Shown: positions 1 to 13,052, counted from the first letter of the stretch. The stretch is DNA of 64,000 nucleotides from Bombyx mori (GCF_030269925.1 NC_085110.1:6944001-7008000), one strand, 5' to 3'. The notes: generated from the letters alone by a model not told the origin. Program-made: numbers and translations.

Positions 1-344
1 GTAATCAAACAAAGCGTATTAGCAAGGCGATATCCGAAAGTCCACTTCGGCGGCGCCGATGGGTAAACATCGAACACGAAAGCGTAATCCGTAGGGCAGC
101 ACTTAAAGCGTGCCACAAGCCCGGCGCTCTAATTGTACCGTAACTAATCTCGACGGTTTTAAGCCCGTCACATTGGTGAATTCATTTCTTGATCAGATCG
201 ATGAAATGAAAATTGTTCTAGACTATTAAACGTAGATTTTGTTCATTTAGCGTTAAGTTGTTATCAGAACCGATAGATAGAGCGTCAATTCAACTATTAC
301 GCCATGATATCGTAATCCGAGTTGTATTGTCTAAAGGCTTGCGA
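1..344. other. AT-rich stretch, no gene recognised
   Basis: No recognisable protein, RNA gene or repeat. Open frames here are short and overlap on both strands, as expected by chance. Confidence 0.5.
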
Positions 345-433
345 CTTATTCGTTGCCGTTGTAGGCAGACACATAAAGGGTCCAGCAATACTGACATCAG
401 CAATGTCAGGGGCACAGCCAAGCCGCTGTCTAC
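345..433 (-). repeat. Decayed CR1-type LINE 3' tail
   Basis: Read on the minus strand this matches the LINE tail found intact at 22267-22381. The GCAGCGGCTTGG-like start, the TGACATTGCTGA core and the GTCTGCCTACAACGGCAA end are all identifiable. The middle is scrambled or deleted, so this is an old copy. Reading frames crossing it are not host genes. Confidence 0.6.
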
Positions 434-2164
434 TTCTAAATTTGTAATAATATCTCATATTACAATGAGTTGTAAGTTGCAAATTTTCAGTTTCGAAGTT
501 AGCAGTCCATTTATGCAAATAGGAAAAACTCGTGAAATTTTTTTGGAGATGTTTAACAACGGTGGGAACATCTCCCACCGAGCGGGTGATATTTGCTCGG
601 TAGACCGACGGTCCAAATGTTGTTGTTCGGAACTTGTATATATGAAAGCTTATCTTGAAAATGGCGTAAGCGAGATTCAGGCATCTGTCAAATGTCTTGC
701 GTTGTATGATGGCAACCCGCCACAAATCCTCTACCTTATGGCCTCTAATTTAGTATTTTATATGCAATGCAATTGAAGTCTATCATAAGTGCATATTTAA
801 TATTGTTAGTAGTCAAAGCATTTGCGCATCGTTCATACAAAGCCAATGACGTATTTTAAAAAAATTGTGACTTGAAATGTTAAATACAGTTCGTAATTAT
901 GTTGGTAATGAAACTTAATTTTAATCAAATTCTTTACAGATTCTCTCCTTTTACAATAAAATAAACAATGGTTTGGAATCTAAGTAATAATAAGAATCTC
1001 CAAATCCAATAAGAACTCATTGAGCATATTGTTGGTATTATCCTCGCAAAGGTTCGAGGGGGTTCTATATAAGCTTTCCATTTTCAATACATCGAAAAAA
1101 TATACAAGCACTTTGTAAGATTCTATCAAGGTTAAATTCAGTAAATCGGTCTTTATTAAACGTCATTATTTGCATATTTAAAATACGAAAACAGGCCAAG
1201 CAGTTGATGTATGTAATATTCAGAACTCGGAAAGTAAAATATGATTGGCGCATGAAAAGAAAAGTTTCAAAGCGGAGTTATCTTGAACAAAATTCAGTAG
1301 TCAAAGCGAGACGTGGGCTAAAATTTTATTCGTTATAGGTAGGTACAAACATTAAGTATTTTTCTTAAAAAGCTGATTTTGAAAGCTGAAAAAATTTTTC
1401 TTAAAAATTAGCTAATTTTTTTTAATAATCACCACCGTATCTTCGTTCCGAGACATTTCGAGTAATATAATAACTGGTGATTGGAATTTAATTAATCAAT
1501 ACGGGAATCAGATATATAAATAAAAAATAAATTAAAAACGACTGGCTTTTAATTAAATCAATAATATTTTTTATGTATCTGTATAAATATATATGTAGAG
1601 ATTATGTTCGAAACTAAGGAAGTGTCACACACGGACGCTCCCAATCAAGACATGCTGTATATCATGTACTCCGTCTGTTCAATTTTAATATCGTATTGTG
1701 TGCAGTGTTCCGAAACGTCAGACAATGTTTTTGTAAATATTTATCGATAGATTTATTCGTAAAGTTCCATCCAGTCGACGACAAAATTACGCGCTGAGTA
1801 ATCGGGTGAGTCTGCTACTCGTCTCGCTCGATGACTCCGTTTTATGGGTGCTATTTTTTGTTCGTATTCACGCGATTCTGATTCTCTATTTAAGTTCCTT
1901 TGTAATTTGTTCACATTCATCGACACCGTGCAATGCTTTATATGGCAAACTAGATTTTCAAAGAGGTTTTTATGTAACAATTACGATTTATATACACAAG
2001 ACCTGGTTCTTATTGCCAGCCGGTCATAGACGTTTAATTACCTTGAATGTTGTGTATTTTTATCATTTCCACTACATTACCTGTTAATAAAATAAAAATG
2101 ACTATAAAATTAAAATTAAAAATATAAAAGGTGAAAAGCTTATTTATTTGACGAACAAGTTTAC
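434..2164. other. AT-rich DNA without recognised features
   Basis: I see no gene or family-assignable repeat. Frames of 60-93 codons at about 1065-2090 lack any recognisable domain and overlap each other on both strands. Confidence 0.45.
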
Positions 2165-2330
2165 GGCCAGCTGGTATTGAGTGGTTACCGTAGCCCGTAA
2201 ACGTCACAACGTAACTTGTGCCAATCCCTCCCTTGATATAATTTGAAGTCTAAGTCGTCCTTAAACAGGAAAGCCCGATTGCTTCGCGGCCGAAATAGAC
2301 CGAATAGTGGTGGTACCAAACCGTGCGGGA
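2165..2330 (-). repeat. Degenerate Bm1 SINE fragment
   Basis: In plus-strand order the Bm1 landmarks appear as the CAGCTGG...GAGTGGTTACCGTAGCCC block, then TTGCTTCGCGGC..GAAATAGA and GTGGTGGTACC..CCGTGCGG. Many substitutions and small gaps mark an old copy lacking the tRNA-like head. Confidence 0.65.
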
Positions 2331-3357
2331 TTACAAAACCGTAAATAAAAATTAGAACTGAGGCAGATTATGTTCTTTACTAAAGCGCCAAAAAGTCAAA
2401 CTATCCAAGCCAATCCATATTGCATTACGTGACAATTATGTCTTACTTGGCCTTCGAGTCTTTATAGCCAAAAGTATGACTCAGTGCTTACAACACCGGT
2501 GCAGTAAATGGACAGTCGAATAATATTCGAAGCGAGCATGTTTCAAAACTAAACACGATAATATAACAATATTTAGCGAAAATGTCAACTAAAAACATTT
2601 GAAAAAGTTACGTTATATTTCAAGTTGGTTTGTCAAAATCCAAAAGAATATCAGAAATTGGTATTTTAAAATACGACAATACAAACCTATATGAAACGGG
2701 AAATAACTTTTACATTAGATAAATTAGACGCAGCTAACAATGGAGCTCTAACTAGAAAGTGAATCGGGCCGGTGCCGAGAATGGTCTTTCCGATCGTATC
2801 GATCCCGGCATCGTTCGTTACTCGTTCATTATATTCTCAATCACAATAAGACAATTTTATCAGGGCTATTTTTCATTTAAACTACGGCTTACTTTCTTTA
2901 AACTTGGCACATCTGCATCGGTTCGCTGAGATTGAATCACGTTAGGATGATAGAATGCATCGCATGTATTAATAGAACGATTCAAAATTATTTGTATTAT
3001 TGTAATTATGATTTGAAATAAACAATTACAATCGGAAACTACCGTTCCAATTAAATGAATCAACGGTCTCTGTGGTAACAAGCAATAAATTAGCCCTTAA
3101 GGAAAAATTGACATCTGCTCCTCTAAAAATCCTTCCTTAGAAGTAAAAGAACAAAATTTATGAGCCGTATAACCATGGGTAGGTGTTCTTCGGCCACGAG
3201 TTGCATATAAATGGGTCCATTGGTGGGAGCTGTAGTCTGGAGGATTAAAATCAAAACACTTCGCGGGTTTTAAGTTTTGGTGTGGGTCAAAATTTTACTT
3301 CCAGTTGCGAATATGTATTTCGTTGCGTTGTTATTACATCGTTTCCTAATCTGTGTT
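2331..3357. other. No recognised features
   Basis: AT-rich DNA with one short GC-richer patch near 2767-2820. No gene or repeat family could be assigned. Confidence 0.4.
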
Positions 3358-3420
3358 GTTTTTTTTGCCATATAGGCAGATGAGCCTATGGCCAACTTGA
3401 TGGTAAGTGGTTATCTTCGC
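3358..3420 (-). repeat. Degenerate CR1-type LINE 3' tail
   Basis: A T-run is followed by TGCCATATAGGCAGATGAGC, a GGCCAACTTGATGGTAAGTGG block and TTATCTTCGC. This follows the reverse complement of the LINE tail (compare 47528-47590). It is short and mutated. Confidence 0.6.
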
Positions 3421-5084
3421 TTATAGGTTACTAGAAATACTCTAGCGGTGTAGCCAAACTGCTAATTATGTTATGTTACATGAAATTCCATTTGCTCAAC
3501 TTAAATTCATGCCCGGGGTACCAGCGCTTAGCATATATGAACACGAGTTTGCGACTTATATGACGTTGAACAATTACCACACTGCATAGACATTAAAAAG
3601 ATTTTATTACTGTTTAGATACGGCACCATAGTAAAAAAAAATAGGGGCAAATATATTAGCTTATTTATCAGCTTAATGATAATGAATAATGAAACTACCC
3701 ACCTTATATAGCCTACAAACTTTGAAATTTTATTTAGTTAATCAAATGATTATTTTAGCTTTTTATTAGTAATATGACAAATACACATTTTTTTGTTGTA
3801 AAGTTCAATGATTAGCTTTACAAAATTACATTACAAAATGTGCGTCGCTTTCCAGTGTAACATAAATTAGGGTAAGATTCCGTTGATTTTCAAAGGAGAA
3901 ACCATGACGGCTACCCAATCAATGTTTGAGGAATAACTAATTAATTGATATTACAAGTATTCTCGGCTCAACCCAAATTGAACGTTAGCCATTTCAAATT
4001 TAATGAAGATTCCTATAATGAACATATGTCTTAAGGCTAGCTATTAAATCAATCATGATGTCTTGCCAAGTTGGAAATTATGAATTAAAAAATCAATTTT
4101 AAATAATAAGTTCGTTTGGCAGAATTATACCAGAGTTAGTAAGAGAAATATGGGAGAAGGTTATTATCATTAAGACGTAGACATAAATTAATATAAAAGA
4201 ATTGCATGAAAGCAATAAAACGGACAAATTCAGTTGTCGTCTCGCCCACGCGACAGACTTCAGGCGCCACACGCACCATCTACTCACGTAATGTTCCTAT
4301 AGTTCTCAATACTATACTGTTTTGCCATTACATGGATTAAAGCCGATGTGTCATCATCAATCTTCCGTCATTAATAGATTTATTAAATGAGTTTATTATA
4401 GTAAACAACGAGTCACGAATATAAACATTTAGGCAATCCTTCAATAAATCGATTTATAAGGTTAACGAAAAATAACATAATTTAATCATTTCTTACGATC
4501 GCTGTCATTTAACACTTGAGTTAATAGTAAACTTGTAAACCAGGTCTTAGCTAAAGGATCCAGGTTAGCCTTGTGATACCAGATATGTGAGTAGTCGTAT
4601 AATATCAATTTACTATATCTGCATTCAACAGTGCTTGAAGGCACATTAAACTTATATTACATTCAATAATTTTAATCTTAAATAGGTTTATGTAATGTAA
4701 ATTGAGATTTCACAGACGTTGCATAAGTTGCATTGCGCAACGAGACTTTCTCGGGTCATGTACGTACAATATTCAGCAATCCAATTTGTGGTATAATTTG
4801 CGTTTAGATAAGTGTGTAGTATTTCATCTTAAAACTATAATATATAATAATACACTAGAAACCCGTCCACGTTCCGCGGCGACTGTCGCTGAATGTTTGA
4901 TAAGAACCCAATAGGTAAAAGCACTCGGAAGTTACCTATTGTGCTTTAATGGTAATCTGAAAAAAACCCTTTTCTAAATTGCCCACAACTGAACACAATT
5001 TTGTATCAATCGAATGTGGTATAGGTACGCGTCGATGACAAACATACAAGGCCATATTTTTTTTATTTATACACAATTGTTTTT
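3421..5084. other. No recognised features
   Basis: AT-rich DNA with frames of 60-70 codons and no identifiable domain. Confidence 0.4.
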
Positions 5085-5457
5085 AAGCTATTGCATAGCT
5101 TTTATAGCGGGTTTTGAGCGCGGCGACCGAATAAAGAAATTCCGTAATGAAAATAAAACCTAACACCCCCCACTCCGCTTACCTTGTAGCTCGCGTTCAG
5201 CACATTCATACGTTGCGCTTGTGTAGTGTTTGTGAATAAGCGCGCGGTATGACGTTGCACTGCATGCGCATCATGAAAATTGTGTTCATCTCTTTCTCGC
5301 GCGGTCTAGCTTATGAGTGTGAAGGGGACAGTTAATGTTTTGCTTTTGTTAATGTTTATAAATATAGCGTGGTCTTATTTTATTATTGTTTTAATATTAA
5401 ATTATTATTGTCTAATTATAATTGCGTAAGTCGATAAAAAATGCTATGTCATAGCTT
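5085..5457. mobile_element. MITE-like element with palindromic termini
   Basis: A CpG-rich core is bounded by near-matching ends. The left end is AAGCTATTGCATAGCTTTTA. The right end, read on the minus strand, is AAGCTATGACATAGCATTTT, giving 17 of 20 matches. Each end is itself a small palindrome (AGCTAT/ATAGCT on the left, GCTATG/CATAGC on the right). No frame inside encodes a recognisable protein and no target duplication is clear. I suspect a non-autonomous dispersed silkworm repeat, class not determined. Confidence 0.4.
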
Positions 5458-6840
5458 TACCACGGCAGTCCCCGAGTGCCACACGTGTTTTTTTTTATAC
5501 ATTTTTACTAAGGCCTAAGCTAATGTATTTGCCTGAAGTGGAAAGTAGAACGAGCTGTAGCACTTTCTCTTGTCAGAAAGCCGGCGTTCGCAGACTCCGT
5601 GTAAATCTTATTATACCAATATAACAATGTTCGACTATGTGACTGCTCTTTACCTTTTCAAATTTTAAAACTAAATCATTACTACTCGTAGAACGCGACG
5701 AATATATTAGTCTTGCTTGACACGAGGCGGATACTTTAAATATAGTTTAAGTTGACGTTTCCTAAAAAAAACTTTGTTTAGAAAAATAAACTCAATTACT
5801 AATCGAGAATGTTCAAAATTAATCAACAGCAGCTTAATTAGCTGCTCTACTACGTTTGGCAAGTATGATCGTTTTCCGACAGGATAGTGATTGAGATTCT
5901 CGCAAAGGTAACTCATTCTAACATAATAACATTAGTAGCCACGTAACAAATAAATTAATTTTCGTGGAAATCATTCGATACATGCTATTACTTACATATC
6001 TATCGAAACCTTGCAGTGGCAATACAAAAAATTACATGTCCATTAATTGAAATCCTATCTAATTTAATAAAAATAAATCTAATATTCAATCTATATTCCA
6101 TCTAAAATAATATCATAATATGATTATAGTACTTTCAAGAAACACATCCTACATGAAAATTTACCTACAATTTTAGGAAGGGAGAAAGAAGATCTATCAA
6201 GCGTATATTGAATCAGGATACAGTTTATTATCAACGAGTCTTAGTTAAACGATATTTATGGACAGACTTGGCCTTAATCGTGCACAAGTTTGCAGGCAGC
6301 GCGGCGTGGGCGAAGCGTGATCAGAGTGCGGTCTCGTAAACCAGTTTGCGAAAGAGCCCTTCTGCCAAAGTCGGTCGTCATGTCACCGCCCAAAGGTCGG
6401 TGCATTAACCGAGCATCTGCTTGGGTTAGTATTAAAATTATGAGGCCATAAACGGAGAATTCATACTCGGCACTCAGACGTACTGTCTAAAAACTAAATG
6501 TTCTGAATTGATGGATCTAAATGGACTGGTGGTCTCATGATTCTAGCGCAAAGCATGAAGAAAAAAATAATTTAAGTAATCTTAGCAATTACTTTTCTTA
6601 GATAATAAACACGTTATTCAAACCAGACAGGAGACTTTGTAAGTGTTTTATGACGTGGTGTCAATGGAGCATTGAATACTAAAAATACACAAAACCATCA
6701 GATTCGTTCTATTACTTTGAATTATTACTTCGTTTATAGATACATATATCTTGCAAAGACTCTCAATAAATATTTAAATACAATCTTTAAAGGTAGAATC
6801 AATTTCTGAACAGAAGAATAACCGAATAATCTCAGTTTCA
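5458..6840. other. No recognised gene; CpG-richer patch inside
   Basis: AT-rich flanks surround a GC- and CpG-richer patch at about 6293-6425 that has no long frame. It could be a regulatory or exonic island, but nothing identifies it. Confidence 0.35.
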
Positions 6841-6938
6841 GCTTTGCCCCTGGCATTGCTGAAGTCCATGGGCGACGGTAACCACTGACCATCAGGTGGG
6901 CCGTATGCTCGTCTGCCTACAAGGGCAATAAAAAAAAT
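6841..6938 (+). repeat. CR1-type LINE 3' tail (5'-truncated)
   Basis: A well-preserved tail containing GGCATTGCTGAAGTCCATGG, CCATCAGGTGGGCCGTATGC and GCCTACAAGGGCAATAAAAA, ending in an A-run. It lacks the reverse transcriptase coding part seen at 31030-31968, so it is a severely 5'-truncated insertion. Confidence 0.85.
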
Positions 6939-9900
6939 ATATTCGCTTGGACTTTTAAAATTTTGTGTCAAGCCTCAGCTTTCTCGGCCTGAAGATCAAT
7001 ATACATACATATATTCAAATCAAAATACCTTATGCGAATATTATACAAGAGTAATAACGAACTTTGGCTTGTTCTATGTAGCAATATAGCTAGGGCTGAA
7101 TCATTCGGTTCTATATATAGATTTTCGTACGTCATTTATGGTATGTACAATTCAACTCGTCCGAAAGAAGCAGACTCATAGCATTGCTTTACAGCGGAAC
7201 CTGTTTTGTGCAGCTGATGTGGCGCTGTGAGTCTTATTGCTCTATTTGTTATTATACTCGTGTTTTATGTTGCAGGAAATGAGCTCATACTGTCGGTAGG
7301 GCTATTCCTTTTTTTTAATTTTTTCCGCTTTGTGGGAAGTAAAAATGATTCTTGCCAGATTAAGTGTATTTATTTTTGGAACCGAAAAACAGTTATATCG
7401 TTCAAAAGCTTGGGAACTCTCTCATTAACCTCATTATTTACGAAAAAGTTACTTTCGTTTTTAAAAAGAAAGGTAAAAATTCAAACGAATCTTTTTTTGT
7501 CACATAATTCGTTCAACGCTTTTGTTAAGCAAATTCTTGGAGTCCATGAAAATAACTTAGGTATTTCTTTTAACTGGAACAATTTAAAAACTAACATGCA
7601 TTTAATAATGTGGAACAAATCAGACGTTCCGAAATGGCATCTCGGCACTTTCGGAACGTCACAATATCACTGAATCACCTTGCGTGGGCCAAGGTAGCCA
7701 GCGGAGTGAATGTAAAATGGCGATTGTTATCACAGTTTATCGAATGTGTCGCTTTTGTGGGGGCGAACGAGGGACGTCGAGTTCATTGCGCACTTTCATT
7801 TTTTTTTTGTTTTAGCCGCTATTTCATACTTAATAATTGAACCGTATTATGATATAAAATAACTTCACTCTTCATTTAAGCCTAGAATAGCAACATCCAA
7901 ATGTCTTCCCGTTACATAAAAGGCGACTATAGAAATTCGATAAGAATGGATTCATAGAGTTTTCATACTTATATTGCTTACAGAGATTAGTAACCCGCTA
8001 TTACTGGAGGTAATATTGTGTGCTCGTATTATAGGTACCACCATGCCTCTTTTTGCTACGACTCATGCTTAATCACTTAATACCAGGTTTATCTTGATGT
8101 TGTTTGGCCAACTACAGCGATAGAACACAGGTTTTCACTTATAGTTTAATTGTTTTGGACACCCGCAATACGCAATGTCACGCGAGCAGTGATAGCTACC
8201 TCTAAAATTGTTATTTTTCTCATAATAGCCCTTGAAGAACTTTAGAATACTATTTTGACAAATCGTTAAATCGAATTTTTCTTTACCTTGCGCAAATTAC
8301 TTTTACAGCTACTTTCCTTACCCTCTTTATTCGTTGTTTTAAAATTAACCCTTCAAAGCATATGAGTCATTATTATAAGGCTACCAGGAACTGACATTAA
8401 ATTTTCACGACACCGTTGTTAGCCGGACCGATGGTTTTGTCACTTCATGCATATTTATCAAAATAACGTTGCCGATTGAAAAGCTGCATATAAACACGCA
8501 CTGAATTGCATAATTGCATGGTTGCAGAGTTGACTGAAATGAAGTTTAGTGGCGCAGTTGCGAGGGTGTAGTATCGCACGTGATTCCGGTCGCATTTCGA
8601 AAGGGCTGTTGTCCGACAGTCATTAGCGAAAGCAACCCCTGCCGGAGGGATAGCAGAGTTCCGCGAATCGTGCAGCGGTGACTCAGGCTGGTGTTGTGAC
8701 GGGAAAATACCGATTGTTAGCTCGATAACCGCTTTCCAAAGCGATATTGTTGCAATACTCGCGTGTAACCTGGCAAAATTACGGTTTGACCCTTAAGTAG
8801 ATAGGGTCGAAATCAGAAGTAGCTGTGTCGATAATCTCGTTGCGTGTTCAAGGCAAAAAACTTTCTTTTTTCTTTTGGCTATAATTTAATTTCCAAGTCC
8901 ATTAACATACCACTTAAAGTAATTTTTTAACATTACTGATGCAGACCTATTTACTGTTGGTTGATTAATCTTCAACTAATAATAATCACGTAATCATATT
9001 TCGGCGAGTAGTCGGGCGACCCTTGTCTCTATAAATGTCTGAGGCTTTCACTCCTCAAACAAGGGACGTCATCTCATCTAGGCACTTAAATTTGTTCTAA
9101 CAAGGCTTCGGCTTCTGTAGACGACGGCAACATTTACACTATCATTTTAGTATTAAAACATTAACGTTGTGTGTCAAATTAATACTAAACATTTATTTAA
9201 ACTACAAAAAGAAAACTAATCTGTTTAGTTACGAGTAATCAGCGTTATGTAAGTCGGAATTGACTTTATTATTAAAAATCAATCCAATTTTATTTAGTAG
9301 TTGTCCCTTCTTCTACATAAGTACAGTTTTGTCAATTGTCTACACATTGTTACAGTTATTATAGACAGTTGTGATCTGTGAATTTGTATTATAAATTTAA
9401 TTTAAAAAAAACCTATTAAACGACCTTATTTACTAAATGTTACTGAAAATTAGATATGCATTTAGCAGAACAAATACAGCAGGTGGCCGACGACGTTTGT
9501 GAATTTCCATATAACGAAAGAGAAAAACAAAGCGTCGACGTGCCATATAGCAATTTACGTTCATTGTGTCACCGTTCCCGTGGGCCTGAATAAAACAGAG
9601 ACTTCCGAGTGGTTCCAGCGGGAACTAATTTTGACGTACAACATATTGCCGGACCAACGACAGCAAGTTCGTAGCTCGTATCAAAACCATGCAGCGAATT
9701 CAAGCGCGTGTACTGCATATTCTGTTTGCTTATATTTTTCGAGAGGTATATTGGCGCGTCTCAGTGTCTAGATGTTCGTAATCGGCTTACGCGAGATCAG
9801 GCAAATAGCTGCCAGACTCGAGCACACATGTGCCAGGCAGATGTCGGAGTCGGGACGAGCATGAGCCCATTGAGCCGTTCATCGACGATTATTCGGCTTA

Positions 9901-10101
9901 TTCCTAATTAAACCAGATTTCGGAAGTATTGAGTAGGTGATTTCTTGAAATTCGATTATTTGAAATCAAACAATTATATAATTTTGTTGTGACTATACTA
10001 CTACTACTTTTCGGAATGAATTGTAATATCTATATCGAATCCAAACATTTAATTTTTAGCTTTAATAGGGTAGTTTCCAGAAAAATAATGCAGCTCAAGG
10101 A
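6939..10101. other. Long stretch without recognised gene
   Basis: The longest open frame (7227-7673, plus, 148 codons, starting at a non-ATG codon) is lysine-, phenylalanine- and leucine-rich with no domain I recognise. Overlapping frames at 9499-9911 are also unrecognised. A GC-richer patch lies at about 8540-8720. A hairpin at 7623-7660 is listed separately. Confidence 0.35.
7623..7660. repeat. 12-bp-arm inverted repeat
   Basis: GACGTTCCGAAA is followed after 14 nt by its exact reverse complement TTTCGGAACGTC. Family and function are unknown. Confidence 0.6.
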
Positions 10102-10353
10102 TTTTTTTTTTTTGTTTTTTTATTGCTTCAATGGATGGAGCTCACGGCTCACCTGGTTAAGTGCTTACCGTAACCCATAGACATCTACAAAGTAAATATC
10201 CCCAGCCACCTTGAGACATGAGTTCTAAGGTCTCATTATAATTACACCGGCTGCCCCACCCTTCAAACCGAAACGCATTACTGCTTCACGGCAAAAATAG
10301 GTAGGGTGATGGTTCTACCCGTGCGGACTCACAAGAGGTCCTACCACCAGTAA
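10102..10353 (-). repeat. Bm1 SINE, 5'-truncated
   Basis: The 3' poly-A appears as a T-run at the left, followed by TATTGCTTCAATGGATGGAG, the CCCATAGACATCTAC block, CAAACCGAAACGCATTACTG and CCGTGCGGACTCACAAGAGG. It stops at ACCACCAGTAA, so the tRNA-like head is missing. Confidence 0.9.
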
Positions 10354-11292
10354 ACAAGTGCTCCTATCACTAGTAATTAAATACTAAATTGATCTTTTGT
10401 TTTACCTAGTATTTTTATGTTCTAGAATAGCCTTTTTGGTTCAGTCTTCAGACGCTGCAATATAAACTGATTTAAAACAAGAAATTTGAGTGATCTGTGG
10501 CATTATAAACGTCGCTTCCTCTCGTAAAGCTCCCGCATATTTCACGACAAATAAACTTCTCATCCCACGAAATTTAGTTCTCGGGAAGCAGTAGTTCAGT
10601 GCAGGTAATATTTCAAAACATATGTCATTCATAACTTTCGCCTTCGCAATGTCTGTCGATGGAGCCAGAACGAAAAGGTCTCAATAATAAATTTTACGTG
10701 AGCCCGCTCCGTTATCCCCGCGAGCGAGCCCAGGTACGTTTTACGGCCGCGCAAGGGAAAATAAACGAAAAATAAAATAAAAGTCAAAATGGTCGACATA
10801 AAACTATTTTCCCGAATATACGGCGGACAAAAAGTTTCCAAAAACGTAAATGGACTGATATTGCTCATGTTGTTGAGAAAAAATGAAACTGTCACTCGAC
10901 GAAAGGTTCGGGAGGTACCACTGGCTATACAGATATAGAAAACACGCCTCGGGCTATTTACAGAATAAAATTTTTGTGTATTTTATCGTTTTCATATTGT
11001 ATCTCATAAATAAATATACGAAGCTGTAAAAAGTACATACTTGCATCAATGATACACAATTGTGGGGTTATTTTTTCGCAATATACAGGGAATAAGGGTT
11101 CCCGAAGTAGAAAGGGGAATAACGTAAGTTCCTTTAAGCAAAAGGATAACAATTTTCTTTTGCCAATCTTAGTATTATACCATTTACTATTTCTAATTCA
11201 TATTAATTGAGCCAGCAATCTAAAGCGAAAGAGCGAATACCCACCGGCGCCCACGATGAGCGCGTATATTAATTTAAAATGTTTCCATTACC
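10354..11292. other. No recognised gene
   Basis: Minus-strand frames of 63-88 codons between about 10441 and 11152 lack recognisable domains. Confidence 0.4.
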
Positions 11293-11539
11293 TTTTTTTT
11301 ATTGCTTCGATGGGTGGACGACCTCACAGCTCACCTGGTGTTAAGTGGTTACTGGAGCCCATAGACATCTACAATGTAAGTGCCGCCATCCACCCTGAGA
11401 TAAGGGTCCCAGTTCTCAACATAGTTACAACGGCTGCTCCACCCTCAAACCGAAACGCATCACTGCTGCCTCACGGCAGAAATAGGCAGGGTGGTGACAC
11501 CCACCCGTGCGGACTCACAAGAGGTCTTACCACCAGTAA
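11293..11539 (-). repeat. Bm1 SINE, 5'-truncated
   Basis: Same order of landmarks as the copy at 10102-10353: T-run, ATTGCTTCGATGGGTGGACG, CCCATAGACATCTACAATG, AACCGAAACGCATCACTGC, GTGCGGACTCACAAGAGG. It also ends at ACCACCAGTAA. Confidence 0.9.
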
Positions 11540-12600
11540 TACGTGTTGTATTCCTGTTCTCTTATACTCCACATCATATCTAGAATACATTTAGAGCATT
11601 TATAAACAGCAACACTGTTGTGACTGACATTCATAATAGAAAACAATTCAATAATTCATAAAGGCGTGATACAGAAAGTAGAAATGGGTTCGAATTTATT
11701 GTATCGTCAAAGCATTAGAGTTTTACGTTTGTAGCTAGCTTTATAGCGACAACAATGAGTAGTGCTACCTCATAAAATACTAAACAACTTTTGTAACTAC
11801 CCCGTCGACGGTCGTATGAAATTTCAATCACGTCACAATCCGACTACTATGTTATTACTTACTGTTACGACTACAATGTAATCAAGATTGGACGCCATTG
11901 TAACATTGCCAGTAATTTAGTAAGTTACTTATGTTCGAATCTCAGGAGTAGTATCGGAAAAGAGGATTAAGCAGACGTTACTTTTCTTTTTGTGCCGAGT
12001 TTTTACTATCGTTTCCTTAATACATATTTTGTTGTATTATAATTTAATATTATTACTATTTGGTATTGTATTTCTCGAAATATTTAAGACATTTCGGTAT
12101 AATGAAGATCACGGGCCTATGCCAAGTGGGCTTCATTTTCTACTTGCAGAATATTTAAATCTTCCTGCAAGAATTTACTAATAATATTATTATTATTTGA
12201 TTTACATACTTTATTTCTGTGCAAAATGACACTCATATGATCAACGACACTGATTTTTTTTTGTTTTTAATATAATATTTTTTAGTTTTAGAATTAAAAA
12301 TATATTTCAAGCATATTTACAAGCTAATTGCGTTTAAGTTATTTTTTGTCACACGCAAGACGTTAAACACACAAAGTTAATTGATACAACTTATATTAAA
12401 GATTTAGTTTGTCAATACAACTGGTAAAAAATATTAATGTAATCACTGAAAATTTAGTGGTGGTTTGGCATTTACATGAAAGAATACGTGTTGAAATTAC
12501 ATTTGTTTTTTTTTTATATCTTTCCTTTCAAATCTAGTCTTTTTTAAACTTTGTTTTACTGTTACTTCGTCACGTAAGTATGGGCAATCTAAAATATTAC
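11540..12600. other. No recognised features
   Basis: Very AT-rich DNA. A 63-codon plus-strand frame at 11990-12181 is unrecognised. Confidence 0.4.
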
Positions 12601-12609
12601 GTAAGTAGC

Positions 12610-12780
12610 CAAACCCTACTTTGCTGGTCGATGTTTGATTTGACTTTGATCCGATCGCTACCAAACTTGGCTATGTGATCCAGGCTAGTCCAACCAGAAG
12701 ATTTCATGAAAACTTCATCGAAATCGGTCGGTATATTGGCAACATACATTTGCATTTCAACTTGGATATAATATATCAAC
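12610..12780. repeat. Probable unclassified dispersed repeat fragment
   Basis: This stretch has the CATCGAAATCGGTCGG wording common to 3' parts of lepidopteran dispersed elements and abuts the SINE at 12781. No second copy occurs in the window, so the call is tentative. Confidence 0.3.
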
Positions 12781-13052
12781 GGCCGTCTGGTGTAGTGGTA
12801 AGTGACATGGTCACTACACAAGGGGGTCTCGCGGGTTCGAATCCCGCCAAGGGAAGGTATTTGTATGATAAATATAAATGTATTTTCCAGGGTTATGGAT
12901 GTGTCTTAAATATATGTATGTGTATAATAAAAATCTTACATTTATTTCCGTTATCTGGTACCTGTAACACAAGTTCTTTACGAACTTATCACGGGACCAG
13001 TTAACGTGGTGTGATTGTTAGGAAATATTTATTTATTATTTATTTATTTATA
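12781..13052 (+). mobile_element. tRNA-headed SINE
   Basis: The first ~73 nt resemble a tRNA, with an A-box-like TGGTGTAGTGG and a B-box GGTTCGAATCCC inside the stem GCGGG/CCCGC. The presumed acceptor ends (GGCCGTC and CAAGGGA) do not pair, so this is a SINE head carrying an internal pol III promoter rather than a tRNA gene. A non-tRNA body follows, containing ATCACGGGACCAGTTAACG, and ends in a TATTTAT-type repetitive tail. Confidence 0.8.

Noticed and set aside
258..776. 172-codon plus-strand frame as a gene
   Set aside because: It begins at a non-ATG codon, crosses a decayed LINE tail and overlaps a similar-length frame on the other strand.
7227..7673. 148-codon plus-strand frame as a gene
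   Set aside because: It starts at a non-ATG codon, has no recognisable domain and is compositionally biased by AT-rich DNA.
12781..12853. tRNA gene
   Set aside because: A- and B-box wording is present, but the acceptor ends do not pair and a SINE body with repetitive tail follows directly.
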